Below, piece after piece: positions 27,421-35,828 of a stretch of 64,000 nt of DNA. Position numbers and translations under genes: made by a program. Source of the stretch: Pelosinus baikalensis (GTDB lineage: Bacteria; Bacillota; Negativicutes; DSM-13327); NCBI RefSeq assembly GCF_020819555.1, contig NZ_JAJHJB010000001.1, positions 124,001-188,000 of the forward strand, given 5' to 3'. The notes below the pieces were generated by a model. It did no database searches and was not told the origin of the DNA. It saw only the letters and a program-made list of their open reading frames with translations. The number at the start of each line of letters is the position of its first letter. Position 1 is the stretch's first letter.

Positions 27421-27468
27421 GGTAGTATTTAGATTAAATCAATCGATCGATTTAATCTAAATACTACC
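27421..27468. promoter_or_regulatory. 48-bp near-perfect palindrome, candidate TetR operator of the efflux operon
   Basis: Arms GGTAGTATTTAGATTAAATC (27421-27440) and GATTTAATCTAAATACTACC (27449-27468) are exact inverted repeats of 20 bases around 8 bases. A second palindrome, AATCGATCGATT (27441-27452), is nested in the centre but offset by two bases, and looks like a TetR-family half-site pair. The site lies about 220 bases upstream of hlyD. No T-tract follows on either strand, so it is unlikely to be a simple terminator. Confidence 0.6.
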
Positions 27469-27627
27469 ACATTTTATTTTTTTGTCAATAATTTCTTATC
27501 TACTTTTATTTATATTTAGAAATAAGCAAGATGCTCTACAAAAAAAATAATGGCTGAAATACGCCATTTATAAACGGTTATAACTTGTAAAATAAAAATC
27601 AATTCTCATGTTCACTTTTTGTTTTTT

Positions 27628-27777
27628 TCATATTGTTAAAAAATCACTCCGCATTGGTGTAAAAACATCTACAATAATAGAGTCATCTTCAAGCGCAACA
27701 TTCCCATGTGATACATTTTTTGCGGTGTAATAAGTGTCACCTTGTTTTAGAATTTTTCTTTCATTTCCTAAGCGAAC
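27628..27777 (-). pseudogene. cupin-domain protein remnant
   Basis: The minus-strand frame reads GNERKILKQGDTYYTAKNVS, then HGNVALEDDSIIVDVFTPMR and SDFLTI before a stop. This is the second half of a small cupin, with a GD turn, an HG metal-ligand region and a VFTPxRxDF ending. A TAA at 27778-27780 interrupts it, and the sequence upstream continues only in other frames, so the N-terminal half is lost. It shows that this gap once held a gene. Confidence 0.5.
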
Positions 27778-27921
27778 TTATGCGGGCATTTTGGTTGAAA
27801 CACCAAAATTTTATTCTCCAAGCAATATCGTATAGTGCGTGCTGTTTCTGGTCCTGTTGGTTTTTCAACGGTGATTGTGAACTCCTTTTAATTTCGACGC
27901 CCCCTATTTGTCATCTTCTAT

Positions 27922-28596
27922 TTATCCATTGCCTATTGGAGGCAATTTCATATAGGTGAATATATATTTATCAATAATCCTGCACCCAACTTCAAACATG
28001 TATCCTTCCTCATAATCTCCACCTGCACTTTTAAGTAACCTGCCTGAAAAAGTACCAATATCTTCGTTCCAAAATAATTCGGCATCTAAATAATTAAGAA
28101 ATATATTCGCTATAGGAAAAAATGCTTTAAATGCACTTTCTTTCGCTGAAAAGACCATGATCAATCTTTCAACTTTCTGGTTTGGATTCATATTTACCCA
28201 CGCCGCCTCTTTAAAAGTGCATACTTCCTTTATTATGTCTTCTGATAGTTTTCGGTCTACTAATTCTATATCTACGCCTATCCCCGCAGCTTTATCTTTA
28301 CCAGTTGCGGCAGCAATTGCCATACCGCCCGAATGACTTATTGCGCCTACTACTCCCTTTGGCCACACAGGTTCATTATTAGTACCTTTAAGCACAGGAA
28401 ATTCATATATATTAATTTCACTTAACGCACTATGGGCAGCCGCTCTGCCTAAATAAAACTCAATCTTACGTTTTTGTACGGCTTTGGGGCTAATAAGTCC
28501 GACTTCTTCAGGATAGAGCTTCACTTCGTCATAATCAGATAATAATTTCAAAGAAAATCCAAAACCGTCCCCAAATGGTGATAATATGTCAATCAC
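27922..28596 (-). CDS. 4'-phosphopantetheinyl transferase (Sfp/EntD type)
   Basis: This 224-residue protein carries the Sfp-type signatures: GVGAISHSGG, the Mg-binding GVDIELVDR and FSAKESAFKAFFP (the W/F-x-x-KE-x-x-x-K motif). It would transfer phosphopantetheine from CoA to a carrier-protein serine. No polyketide, peptide-synthetase or acyl-carrier gene is adjacent, so its partner is elsewhere in the genome. The start is a GTG at 28596 with AAGGAG upstream. Confidence 0.87.
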   Translation of the reverse strand: MIDILSPFGDGFGFSLKLLSDYDEVKLYPEEVGLISPKAVQKRKIEFYLGRAAAHSALSEINIYEFPVLKGTNNEPVWPKGVVGAISHSGGMAIAAATGKDKAAGIGVDIELVDRKLSEDIIKEVCTFKEAAWVNMNPNQKVERLIMVFSAKESAFKAFFPIANIFLNYLDAELFWNEDIGTFSGRLLKSAGGDYEEGYMFEVGCRIIDKYIFTYMKLPPIGNG

Positions 28597-28976
28597 TCCT
28601 GCATACTCCTTCCTATTTCATTTTTCAATGCTTCAAAAATTATAATTACACGCGTGTTAATTACCCAAATATATCCATTAATTTGAAGTGGAAATATTGA
28701 AAAAGCCCCTTTATTTTGTAGATTTGCATAGATTATAATTAATCTACTGAGAGACTTATCACCTTTATTTTATCATAACTGATTGCATTTGCGTCAACTC
28801 GTTCTTTATTAGAAGAGGGCGGCGCGGTCTTTTCCACGCACCGCTTTCTCATCAATTGACACAATCATCGATAGGTATATTTACTACACTATAAAAATGA
28901 GGGGATACTTTTTTAGTCAAGTGTTTTTGTCCATTGTGCGTTTGCCCTGACTATTTCTTAACGCTTAAAATTGTAG
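28597..28976. other. gene-free region upstream of the phosphopantetheinyl transferase
   Basis: About 380 bases without a supportable gene. A GC-rich patch near 28815-28850 stands out from the AT-rich surroundings. It may be debris from the deleted part of the transporter gene whose end lies at 28977-29114. Confidence 0.4.
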
Positions 28977-29114
28977 AAATATCCTATTTGGGTTTTTCTG
29001 CTCTTTCGCGAGCAGCCTGGATTATACTCTATGATCGGTGGATTCATCGTATTAGCAGCCATTACCATGCGCTACTGGTTCGAAGCTAGAGCCCAATCAA
29101 AAATCGTAAGTTAA
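28977..29114 (+). pseudogene. EamA/DMT transporter C-terminal remnant
   Basis: The frame after a TAG at 28974 reads KYPIWVFLLFREQPGLYSMI, then GGFIVLAAITMRYWFEARAQ before a TAA. This is the last loop and helix of an EamA-type transporter, including the conserved E in the final loop and the IGG helix start. The rest of the roughly 300-residue protein is absent, but its terminator remains just downstream. Confidence 0.6.
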
Positions 29115-29124
29115 GTGAAAAAAA

Positions 29125-29168
29125 AGAGTGTAATCTCGGTCAGACTGACCAGAGATTACGCTCTTTTT
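29125..29168 (+). terminator. rho-independent terminator
   Basis: Arms AGAGTGTAATCTC (29125-29137) and GAGATTACGCTCT (29152-29164) pair with one G-U and enclose a second stem GGTC/GACC. A T-run follows on the + strand. It belongs to the transporter remnant just upstream. Confidence 0.85.
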
Positions 29169-29177
29169 CTCAATGTT

Positions 29178-29422
29178 TCATGCTGATTTTACTAATTTCA
29201 TAGGTAGTTCATAATCATATTTATTAGCTGTCTTCCTAGCGTTTTCAACCATTGCCTTGTTAAACGGATTATCACCAGGATTTACAGTAACTAAAGCGAT
29301 TTTCACTCTATTCTTTTGCTCTTCCTGTACATCATTATCTCAGAATTTCCTAATAACGACAGCCCTACAAATGAAAATAACAAAGATACTAATGAACCAA
29401 TCATAACTTGCACTTTTCTCAT
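29178..29422 (-). pseudogene. frameshifted N-terminal fragment of a periplasmic binding protein
   Basis: An ATG at 29422 with AGGAG upstream begins a signal-peptide-like stretch (MRKVQVMIGSLVSLLFSFVG) that ends early at a TGA after 39 codons. A one-base frame change around 29340 joins it to VKIALVTVNPGDNPFNKAMV and ENARKTANKYDYELPMKL, which resembles the first strand and helix of ribose-type substrate-binding proteins. That frame also stops after about 50 residues. The 245-base span is not a multiple of three. The gene is broken by a frameshift and lacks most of the family domain. Confidence 0.55.
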
Positions 29423-29705
29423 TTTCGTCTCCTATATAATAGTTATTGATTTGACCATTTCAATCAGTAATTCTTTCTTAAAGGTGAAAGATACCTTTCT
29501 CATTACTAACTAGCCAAAATCCTTTGGGTGCACCCGCATGTCAAGTTGTATACTAGATTACTCTATATAACAAAACAAATAAAGTTATTTCTTCCTCAAT
29601 AATTTTATACCAAAAGGAATTTCAGCAGAAAGAAAGAATAAAATAGTATATTCTTTTTTTGAGAGACATTCTACCCAAAATAATGTTTAAGAAGGAGGTT
29701 ATTGG

Positions 29706-29912
29706 ATGCGTATTGTTGAACAGGCTTTTCGCGTTACAACACGTACTAGTATTATGAAAGCAGATCATCCCGCTAATTGTATATTCCAAGTCTTTGTAAA
29801 GGGACGTCTTCAGGATAAGCAGAGCTACAAGATAGATGGTGAGAACATTAACTTTGGATTCGACTGTTTGGTACCAGGCGACTTAGTACAAGTCTTTTAT
29901 TTCATACCATAA
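29706..29912 (+). CDS. small hypothetical protein (68 residues)
   Basis: The start ATG has AAGGAGG eight bases upstream, and the frame has the feel of a real small gene in an otherwise decayed region. The protein has no membrane segment. The segment IFQVFVKGRLQDKQSYKIDG followed by PGDLVQVFYFIP resembles the short beta-structured ending found in DUF4183-type spore-surface proteins and some phage tail proteins (x-FVNGxLQxxxxY...GDxIxVxY). I do not recognise it firmly. A spore-coat role would fit a spore former, but this is speculation. Confidence 0.65.
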   Translation: MRIVEQAFRVTTRTSIMKADHPANCIFQVFVKGRLQDKQSYKIDGENINFGFDCLVPGDLVQVFYFIP

Positions 29913-29950
29913 ATAGCTGATATTCTAATAAAAAGCTAACGTAAAAAACT

Positions 29951-30197
29951 CTGACACGTACTTTAAAACATATAAAACGAATCGAACCGCAAAGACGCAA
30001 AGGACACAAAGGTTTTTGTCACTAACGAACAGAGTAAATCAATCTCTTAGCAAGCAGGGGATTGTGTCCTATGCTCGCAATGACAGATTTATACGTCCTT
30101 AAAAACTACACATTATTCTATTGTTAGCGAAACAAGGAAATCCCACCGAAATTGGTGGGATTTCCTTGGCATTGTGCTTTTGTGGTTCATAAAATCT
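29951..30197 (+). repeat. palindromic intergenic repeat, copy 4, interrupted
   Basis: The left end CTGACACGTACTTTAAAACA with GAACCGCAAAGACGCAAAGG and the right end GGCATTGTGCTTTTGTGGTTC are those of the family. About 155 bases (30013-30167) separate them in place of the usual central hairpin. The inserted part contains TGCTCGCAATGACA, the reverse of the widespread GTCATTGCGAGC repeat core, and a strong hairpin AAGGAAATCCCACC/GGTGGGATTTCCTT (30134-30167). Confidence 0.75.
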
Positions 30198-30210
30198 TAA
30201 ATCAATCTAC

Positions 30211-31593
30211 CTATAGCCTCCCATATTTATCACTAAAACGAATACTGTCATCCTCTCCTAAGTAACTGCCATTTTGCACTTCAATGAGCTGGAGGGGTAA
30301 TTTCCCTGGATTTTCAAGCCGATGTATGGTATTTTGAGGCACAAAAGCACTCTCATTTTCATGCAATAGCTGTTCACTCTCGCCTATGATCACTTTGGCT
30401 GTACCACTGATCACAATCCAATGCTCACTGCGATGATAATGCATCTGCAAGCTAAGCATTTCTCCTGGATTGACAACAATTTTCTTCATTTTATAACCTA
30501 AACCAACCCCCAGCACCGTACAATATCCCCAGGGATAATACAACGTCCTAGGCTCATCTGCCTCGATTCGACCTCGCTCTTTCAGCTGGGTTACTAAGTC
30601 TTTCACTTTTTGAGACTCACCTTTTTTGGCTACAACGATAACATCATCTGTTTCTACAACCAAAATATCTTCAAGACCAATGCCGCCAATAAGTCGGCTA
30701 TGTGCCAATATAAGGGTATTGGAGCACTCAATGGGAATACAGTCACCCTGCAAAGCATTAGCGTCCCGATCCTTGGGCAACACATCATAGATCGCATCCC
30801 ATGATCCAATATCATTCCATTCCGCCGTAATTGGCAGCATGACTAATTCTTCGGATTTTTCAGCTATGGCATAATCAAGAGATATGGATGACATTTCAGC
30901 AAAGTTTTCTTCCATTTGTTCCCACCCCGCCTCAGCCAGTGCATATATCTCCAGTTGATATTTTGCTAATTCACTCATAAAGCATTCAATAGTAAAGGTA
31001 AACATTCCTGAATTCCAATAATAATTTCCAGCAGCAAGATATGACTCGGCTGTTTCTTGGTCGGGTTTTTCTCTAAAAGACTGAACACAAAATCCGCTGT
31101 TAAATGCTTCGCCTGCCTGGATATATCCATATCCCGTTTCTGGACGGTCTGGCTGTACACCTAAGGTTACAATCTTCCCCATCTTTGCCAGCCCTATAGC
31201 TTGGAGAAGGTTCTCATTAAAGACCTTTAGCGGACGAATAATATGGTCAGAAGGCGTTACATACAGAATCTCATTTACATCGCATCCCAGTACATCGAGG
31301 CAATATCTTGCCGCAAACGCTACTGCCGGCGCCGTGTTACGTGCTGCTGGCTCCAAAAGAATATGTGCTTCATTAGCCCTTGCAGCAATAAGCTCCGTTC
31401 TAACATGATGAATGTATTCTTGGTTTGTTACGATGACCATATCACAAGGTCTAACTAGGGGTAAAAATCGCAGGATAGTTTGAGCAAGTAATGAGTACTC
31501 TCCGTTCAATTTTAAGAATTGCTTTGGGAATCTTGTGCGAGACAGCGGAAATAAGCGACTGCCTCCACCACCAGCAAGAATGATGACTTTCAT
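30211..31593 (-). CDS. manC: mannose-1-phosphate guanylyltransferase / mannose-6-phosphate isomerase
   Basis: This 460-residue enzyme of the ManC/AlgA/XanB type makes GDP-mannose for surface polysaccharides. The N-terminal nucleotidyltransferase domain begins KVIILAGGGGSRLFPLSRTR with FPKQFLKL. The C-terminal cupin (about 370-455) carries LQMHYHRSEHWIVISGTAKV and the type II isomerase signature region. The length is near the family's usual 460-480. No polysaccharide cluster is adjacent. Confidence 0.93.
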   Translation of the reverse strand: MKVIILAGGGGSRLFPLSRTRFPKQFLKLNGEYSLLAQTILRFLPLVRPCDMVIVTNQEYIHHVRTELIAARANEAHILLEPAARNTAPAVAFAARYCLDVLGCDVNEILYVTPSDHIIRPLKVFNENLLQAIGLAKMGKIVTLGVQPDRPETGYGYIQAGEAFNSGFCVQSFREKPDQETAESYLAAGNYYWNSGMFTFTIECFMSELAKYQLEIYALAEAGWEQMEENFAEMSSISLDYAIAEKSEELVMLPITAEWNDIGSWDAIYDVLPKDRDANALQGDCIPIECSNTLILAHSRLIGGIGLEDILVVETDDVIVVAKKGESQKVKDLVTQLKERGRIEADEPRTLYYPWGYCTVLGVGLGYKMKKIVVNPGEMLSLQMHYHRSEHWIVISGTAKVIIGESEQLLHENESAFVPQNTIHRLENPGKLPLQLIEVQNGSYLGEDDSIRFSDKYGRL

Positions 31594-31630
31594 AGAATCA
31601 TCACATTCCTTCCATCATCTATAATAAACA

Positions 31631-31658
31631 AATCGGCATAGTAAATACTATGCCGATT
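31631..31658. terminator. hairpin between the HD-GYP gene and manC
   Basis: Arms AATCGGCATAGT and ACTATGCCGATT form a 12-bp stem with a 4-base loop. On the minus strand a short T-rich stretch follows, so it probably terminates the GGDEF/HD-GYP operon. Confidence 0.65.
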
Positions 31659-31698
31659 CTTCCCAATACATGATACAATATGCTGTTTTCTCATAGAA

Positions 31699-32337
31699 TT
31701 ATGCAATCACTAGACGATAAGCAAAATCTCGATTACAAGTACTTTGCAATTTTTTCTCAAATGCCAATCTCTTTAAAATTTCAACTATGTTGGGATCAAA
31801 CTGACTCCCCCTACATCGCTCCATTTCCTCAATTGCTTCGCAAACACCGAAAGCTGAACGATACGTCCTCATTGTTGTCATTGCATCAAAAGAGTCGGCA
31901 ACAGCTACAATTCTAGCCCCCAAAGAAATCTCGTCTCCACACAAACCATCCGGATAGCCTTTACCATCAAAACGTTCATGATGATGACGAACAATATCAG
32001 AAACAGAACGAAACACTTTAATTTTCCCTACAATAGTACCACCAATTTCAGGATGCTGACGAATGGTATCAAATTCTTCTTCTGTCAGTTTTCCCGGTTT
32101 ATTCAATATGGCATCTGGAATACCAATTTTTCCAATATCATGTAAATGGGCGCCAATATGAATTCGTTCCTGTTCCGCTAATGGCAGTTCCATGGTTTGC
32201 GCCATTAATAAAGAAAGTTCTGCCACTCGTTCCGAGTGGCCGCACATATAAGAATTTTTGGCATCCAATGCAGTGGATAAGGCATCTACAATATCATGTA
32301 AATCTTCTAACGTAACTGAATCAAACAAGATATACAT
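31699..32337 (-). CDS. HD-GYP domain protein (cyclic di-GMP phosphodiesterase-like)
   Basis: This protein of about 212 residues is almost entirely an HD-GYP domain. The metal-binding HD pair is in HLHDIGKIGIPDAILNKPGK, and the GYP signature is HHHERFDGKGYPDGL with the family's downstream RIVAVADSFDAMTT. It should hydrolyse cyclic di-GMP. I prefer ATG 32337 with GAGGGAG upstream; a TTG at 32364 would add nine residues and overlap the cyclase gene. It is encoded directly after a GGDEF cyclase. Confidence 0.88.
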   Translation of the reverse strand: MYILFDSVTLEDLHDIVDALSTALDAKNSYMCGHSERVAELSLLMAQTMELPLAEQERIHIGAHLHDIGKIGIPDAILNKPGKLTEEEFDTIRQHPEIGGTIVGKIKVFRSVSDIVRHHHERFDGKGYPDGLCGDEISLGARIVAVADSFDAMTTMRTYRSAFGVCEAIEEMERCRGSQFDPNIVEILKRLAFEKKLQSTCNRDFAYRLVIA

Positions 32338-32356
32338 CGCTCCCTCGTCACTACGC

Positions 32357-33295
32357 TCAAGCAACCTTATGAATCAAATGACTATCAGGGTCATAAATGG
32401 AAACACTATTTCTTCCAACCTTTTTCGAATAATAAAGTGCTTGATCTGCGTAATTATATAATTTTTCTTTATCAAAGTAGCACAAAAATTGAGAAATTGT
32501 ACAAATGCCAATGGATACTGTCACCGAGATGTGCTGATTTTCATTTAATATAAAATCATGATTTGCAATATTCTTATGAATCCTGCTGGCGATGCCTACA
32601 GCCTGTTGCGAATCCGTTTCCGGTAATAATAGAGCATACTCTTCTCCTCCAATACGAGCAGCCAAATCGCCGTCTCGACTATTTTCCTGGATAATCCTTG
32701 CCAGCTCCAGCAAAACAATATCACCCGTCTGGTGACCATAATTATCATTGACCTTTTTAAAAAAGTCAACATCAAAAATAAGCAATGAAATCGGATGATA
32801 ATTACATACTAACGCTTTAAAATGTCGCTCTAACGTATCAAAAAAACATCTCCGATTTGCAATCGCAGTTAAAGGATCTGTCATTGCCATAACTTGCATA
32901 CGGCTACGAGACTCTTGCAAATCATCAACGGCCTGCCTGAGAGCCTTCTCCCTAAATTCGATCTGCCTCGCCATCCAATTCATATCTCGCATAAGAGTGA
33001 GTATATTGTCCTCTTCATCTCTTGCCTCATTAGGGAGCGACAAAAGTTCTTGGTAATTTCCTTGTTTCACTCTGGAACATAATTGACGCATACTATTTAA
33101 ATGTTTGCCAATTAGCCAGTCCGCTACTAAGCTAGGCATTACCAAAATTAAGAATAATGCACTTGCTAACGATAGAGCCTCAATTTCATTAATATATTTA
33201 TTCCCTCGTAAAGGTGAATCAAATGCCATCCAAAACATAATGCCTTGGGGGATCATTAATAGTATTAGAAAAACGAACCGAAGCTTACTTACCAA
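32357..33295 (-). CDS. membrane-bound GGDEF diguanylate cyclase
   Basis: This protein of about 312 residues has two N-terminal membrane helices, a linker with a predicted coiled coil and a C-terminal GGDEF domain. The active-site motif is GGEEY, and an RxxD inhibitory site (RDGD) lies five residues before it. It should make cyclic di-GMP and be feedback-inhibited. The start is decided by the ribosome binding site: GAGGAGG lies eight bases before the TTG at 33295, while the upstream GTG at 33319 would place that site inside the coding sequence. Confidence 0.88.
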   Translation of the reverse strand: MVSKLRFVFLILLMIPQGIMFWMAFDSPLRGNKYINEIEALSLASALFLILVMPSLVADWLIGKHLNSMRQLCSRVKQGNYQELLSLPNEARDEEDNILTLMRDMNWMARQIEFREKALRQAVDDLQESRSRMQVMAMTDPLTAIANRRCFFDTLERHFKALVCNYHPISLLIFDVDFFKKVNDNYGHQTGDIVLLELARIIQENSRDGDLAARIGGEEYALLLPETDSQQAVGIASRIHKNIANHDFILNENQHISVTVSIGICTISQFLCYFDKEKLYNYADQALYYSKKVGRNSVSIYDPDSHLIHKVA

Positions 33296-33656
33296 GATTT
33301 GTTCCTCCTCTTTAAGCACATAAGCCTGAAAATATGATGTTCAAACGTATGATATTTCCCATTCTTCCACCAAATTATATCATCATTGAAAACAATTCTC
33401 ATTATCTTTCCATAATAATGCAATTTCCCTTTCTGTGTCAATATCTGCAACTGATTTTATTAAATAATAGATGTTTTATGAACAAACTTTATTATCTTTT
33501 TCTGCATTGCTTCTCTTATCATACAAAAATGTCATTTACAGTCTTTAAATTTAATAGTAAAATAACAGTATCGTTAACCACCATTATTTTCATCGTTAAC
33601 ATTTAATTTTCATAATTTGTAAAATGCATAATATTGAGTGAAAGGAGGCTGCTAGG
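33296..33656. other. AT-rich gap before the bioB pair
   Basis: This region separates the divergent cyclase and bioB genes and should hold both promoters. An open frame from 33334 to 33606 exists, but its start lacks a ribosome binding site and its composition is random-looking. No riboswitch class is recognisable. Confidence 0.5.
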
Positions 33657-34643
33657 GTGCACTATCATGAAATTATTACTCTGGGAGAGTCAATATTACA
33701 GGGACATCAAATTCAGTATGAAGAAGCATTACAGCTCACTAATATAATGAATGAAGACATTCCTTTACTTTCTGCTTTTGCTAATAAGATTCGTATCCAA
33801 TTTACTGGTAAAAACGTTGATATGTGCGGCATTGTAAATGCCCGCTCAGGAATGTGCTCTGAAGACTGTAAATTTTGCGCCCAATCCGTTTATCACGATA
33901 CGAAGGCGCCTATACATAACTTATTAGACATCGAGCAAATTGCTGCAGCAGCGCAAAAGGCTCAGGAACAAGGGGCAAAACGGATTAGCATTGTCACCAG
34001 CGGCAAGGGTATGGACAGTAACCCTGACTTTCAAAAGATCATAGAGTCAATACAGGTAATTATGAACCATACCAGCTTAAAGGTCTGCGCTAATCTTGGC
34101 ACACTTAGTCTAGAGCAGGCACGCATGCTGGCATCTATCGGCGTCAAGCGTTATGCTCACAATTTAGAAACCAGCGAAAACTTCTATCCCTCGGTATGTA
34201 CAACCCACTCTTATCAAGAGCGTGTCAACACCATTCAAGCGGCAAAAGCTGCTGGCATGGAGCTTTGCACCGGAGGTATTATTGGTATGGGAGAAAGCTG
34301 GCAGGATCGCATTGATTTTGCTTTTGCCTTAAAGAGTCTGGATGTTGCCTCCATTCCCATCAATATTCTCAATCCTATTAAAGGTACTGCTCTGGAAGAT
34401 GTTACGCCCCCCTCTCCCCTTGATATTATTAAAACTTTTGCTATTTTTCGTTTTATTTTCCCTGACAAAATCATCCGTCCTGCTGGTGGTCGAGAAATAA
34501 ACTTGCGTGATATGCAGGGACACCTGATGTTATCTGGAGCAAATGGTCTTATTATTGGCAATTACTTAACCTTTACAGGTCGTAACACAGTGGCGGATTT
34601 TCAGATGGTACAAGACGCTGGGTTAATTCCAGCGCTACTGTAA
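33657..34643 (+). CDS. bioB: BioB-family radical SAM protein, paralogue 1 (one classical cluster Cys is Ser)
   Basis: This 328-residue protein has the biotin synthase fold. The SAM-cluster motif C67-x3-C71-x2-C74 lies in RSGMCSEDCKFCAQS, and the familiar NTSE-like, GGIIGMGE and GGREINL segments follow. In E. coli BioB the sulfur-donating 2Fe-2S cluster uses Cys97, Cys128, Cys188 and Arg260. Here the equivalents are Ser111, Cys144, Cys204 and Arg274, so one ligand is missing. Extra cysteines occur at 57 (VDMCGIVNARSG) and 181 (SVCTTH). Obligate anaerobes are reported to use a type II BioB with a 4Fe-5S auxiliary cluster, which may explain this. The GTG start has AGGAGG upstream. Confidence 0.85.
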   Translation: MHYHEIITLGESILQGHQIQYEEALQLTNIMNEDIPLLSAFANKIRIQFTGKNVDMCGIVNARSGMCSEDCKFCAQSVYHDTKAPIHNLLDIEQIAAAAQKAQEQGAKRISIVTSGKGMDSNPDFQKIIESIQVIMNHTSLKVCANLGTLSLEQARMLASIGVKRYAHNLETSENFYPSVCTTHSYQERVNTIQAAKAAGMELCTGGIIGMGESWQDRIDFAFALKSLDVASIPINILNPIKGTALEDVTPPSPLDIIKTFAIFRFIFPDKIIRPAGGREINLRDMQGHLMLSGANGLIIGNYLTFTGRNTVADFQMVQDAGLIPALL

Positions 34644-34652
34644 AAAACAAAT

Positions 34653-34750
34653 AGCTCTCGTAAGAGCCTTGGCCGTTATACTTAACCTACGCTTATAGTT
34701 ATGCTCATCCTTTGCCTGTTACGGCTATTACACGGCTATTTTCGAGAGTA
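34653..34750 (+). promoter_or_regulatory. possible structured spacer between the two bioB genes
   Basis: The 130-base spacer can pair CTCTCG (34655-34660) with CGAGAG (34743-34748), enclosing GGCCGTTA/TTACGGC-like partial pairings. The left strand can alternatively form the small hairpin CTCT-CGTA-AGAG. It could be an RNA element or a processing site; evidence is weak. Confidence 0.3.
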
Positions 34751-34776
34751 CACAACGAATACTAGGAGGAGTCAAC

Positions 34777-35769
34777 ATGGACAACTATGATTTAATTTTT
34801 TCTCTAGGAAAAAAAATATTAGAAGGCAATCAGCTTACCTTTGATGAGGCCCTGTCCTTAACAACCATTGAAGAAAGTGATATTCCCATACTACTTGGCG
34901 TTGCAAATAAAATCAGGGAAAAGTTTACGGGATCCTATGTAGATACTTGTCAAATTCTGAATGCTCGTTCAGGAAACTGTACGGAAGACTGTAAATTTTG
35001 TGCCCAATCTGCCCATCATGATGTAGAAGTAGATGTGTACCCACTCATGAATGAAAATGCAATTGTCCAGGCAGCCCAAAGAGCAGAGGAAGATTCTGCC
35101 TACCGTTTCTGTGTGATTACCTCGGGATGTGGCATGGAAGGTGATCGAGATTTTGAGAAAATTACGGCAGCAATTGAAAAAATCGGTCAGGAAACTACTC
35201 TTCAACGTTGCTGTTCCTTAGGAACCTTGCAAGAACAACATGTAGCCGCACTCAAAAAAGCCGGTATTACGCGTTATCATCATAATTTAGAAACCAGCGA
35301 AAGTCATTTTAGTGAAATTTGTACAACTCATACCTATGAAGAGCGTGTAAATACAATTAAAAGAGTGAAAGCTGCTGACATTGAAGTGTGTTCCGGCGGT
35401 ATCATTGGCATGGGTGAAACTTGGCGTCAGCGTATTGAATTGGCCTTTACATTAAAAGAATTGGATGTTGATTCTGTGCCCATTAATGTTTTGAATCCCA
35501 TTAAAGGAACAGCGCTGGAAAACCAAGAAAAACTGAACCCAATGGAAATTCTGCAGACCTTTGCTATTTTTCGAATGATTCTGCCTACAAAAATCATTCG
35601 TTATGCTGGCGGCCGCGAACATAATCTTGGAGAATTAGTTCCTCTAGGATTCTTATCCGGCGTTAATGGCATGCTCATCGGTCATTATTTGACTACACAA
35701 GGACGAGGAGCTAATAAAGATCTCCAAACTGTAACAGATTTAGGGCTAAAACTACTAAAAAACGCTTAA
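34777..35769 (+). CDS. bioB: BioB-family radical SAM protein, paralogue 2
   Basis: This 330-residue protein is a close paralogue of the preceding gene product. The SAM-cluster motif is C68-x3-C72-x2-C75 (NCTEDCKFCAQS). All four classical auxiliary-cluster positions are kept here: Cys112 (RFCVITSG), Cys145, Cys205 (VCSGGIIGMGE) and Arg275. It also has the extra cysteines found in paralogue 1, at 58 and 182, plus Cys146. It is therefore the better candidate for the true biotin synthase, with paralogue 1 possibly specialised. Other bio genes are absent from the window. AGGAGG precedes the ATG. Confidence 0.88.
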   Translation: MDNYDLIFSLGKKILEGNQLTFDEALSLTTIEESDIPILLGVANKIREKFTGSYVDTCQILNARSGNCTEDCKFCAQSAHHDVEVDVYPLMNENAIVQAAQRAEEDSAYRFCVITSGCGMEGDRDFEKITAAIEKIGQETTLQRCCSLGTLQEQHVAALKKAGITRYHHNLETSESHFSEICTTHTYEERVNTIKRVKAADIEVCSGGIIGMGETWRQRIELAFTLKELDVDSVPINVLNPIKGTALENQEKLNPMEILQTFAIFRMILPTKIIRYAGGREHNLGELVPLGFLSGVNGMLIGHYLTTQGRGANKDLQTVTDLGLKLLKNA

Positions 35770-35788
35770 TAGTGACGCATTTTCAGCA

Positions 35789-35818
35789 TTGACGAGTAAT
35801 GATTTTACTTGATATAAT
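35789..35818 (+). promoter_or_regulatory. sigma-70 promoter of the cobT pair
   Basis: TTGACG (35789-35794) and TATAAT (35813-35818) are separated by 18 bases. They lie just after the bioB paralogue 2 stop codon and about 128 bases before the start of the first cobT. The two genes can thus be transcribed independently of bioB. Confidence 0.75.
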
Positions 35819-35828
35819 GGCAATGATT

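Noticed and set aside
33334..33606. Open frame of 90 codons in the gap before bioB
   Set aside because: No ribosome binding site, random-looking composition, and it occupies the region that should hold two promoters.
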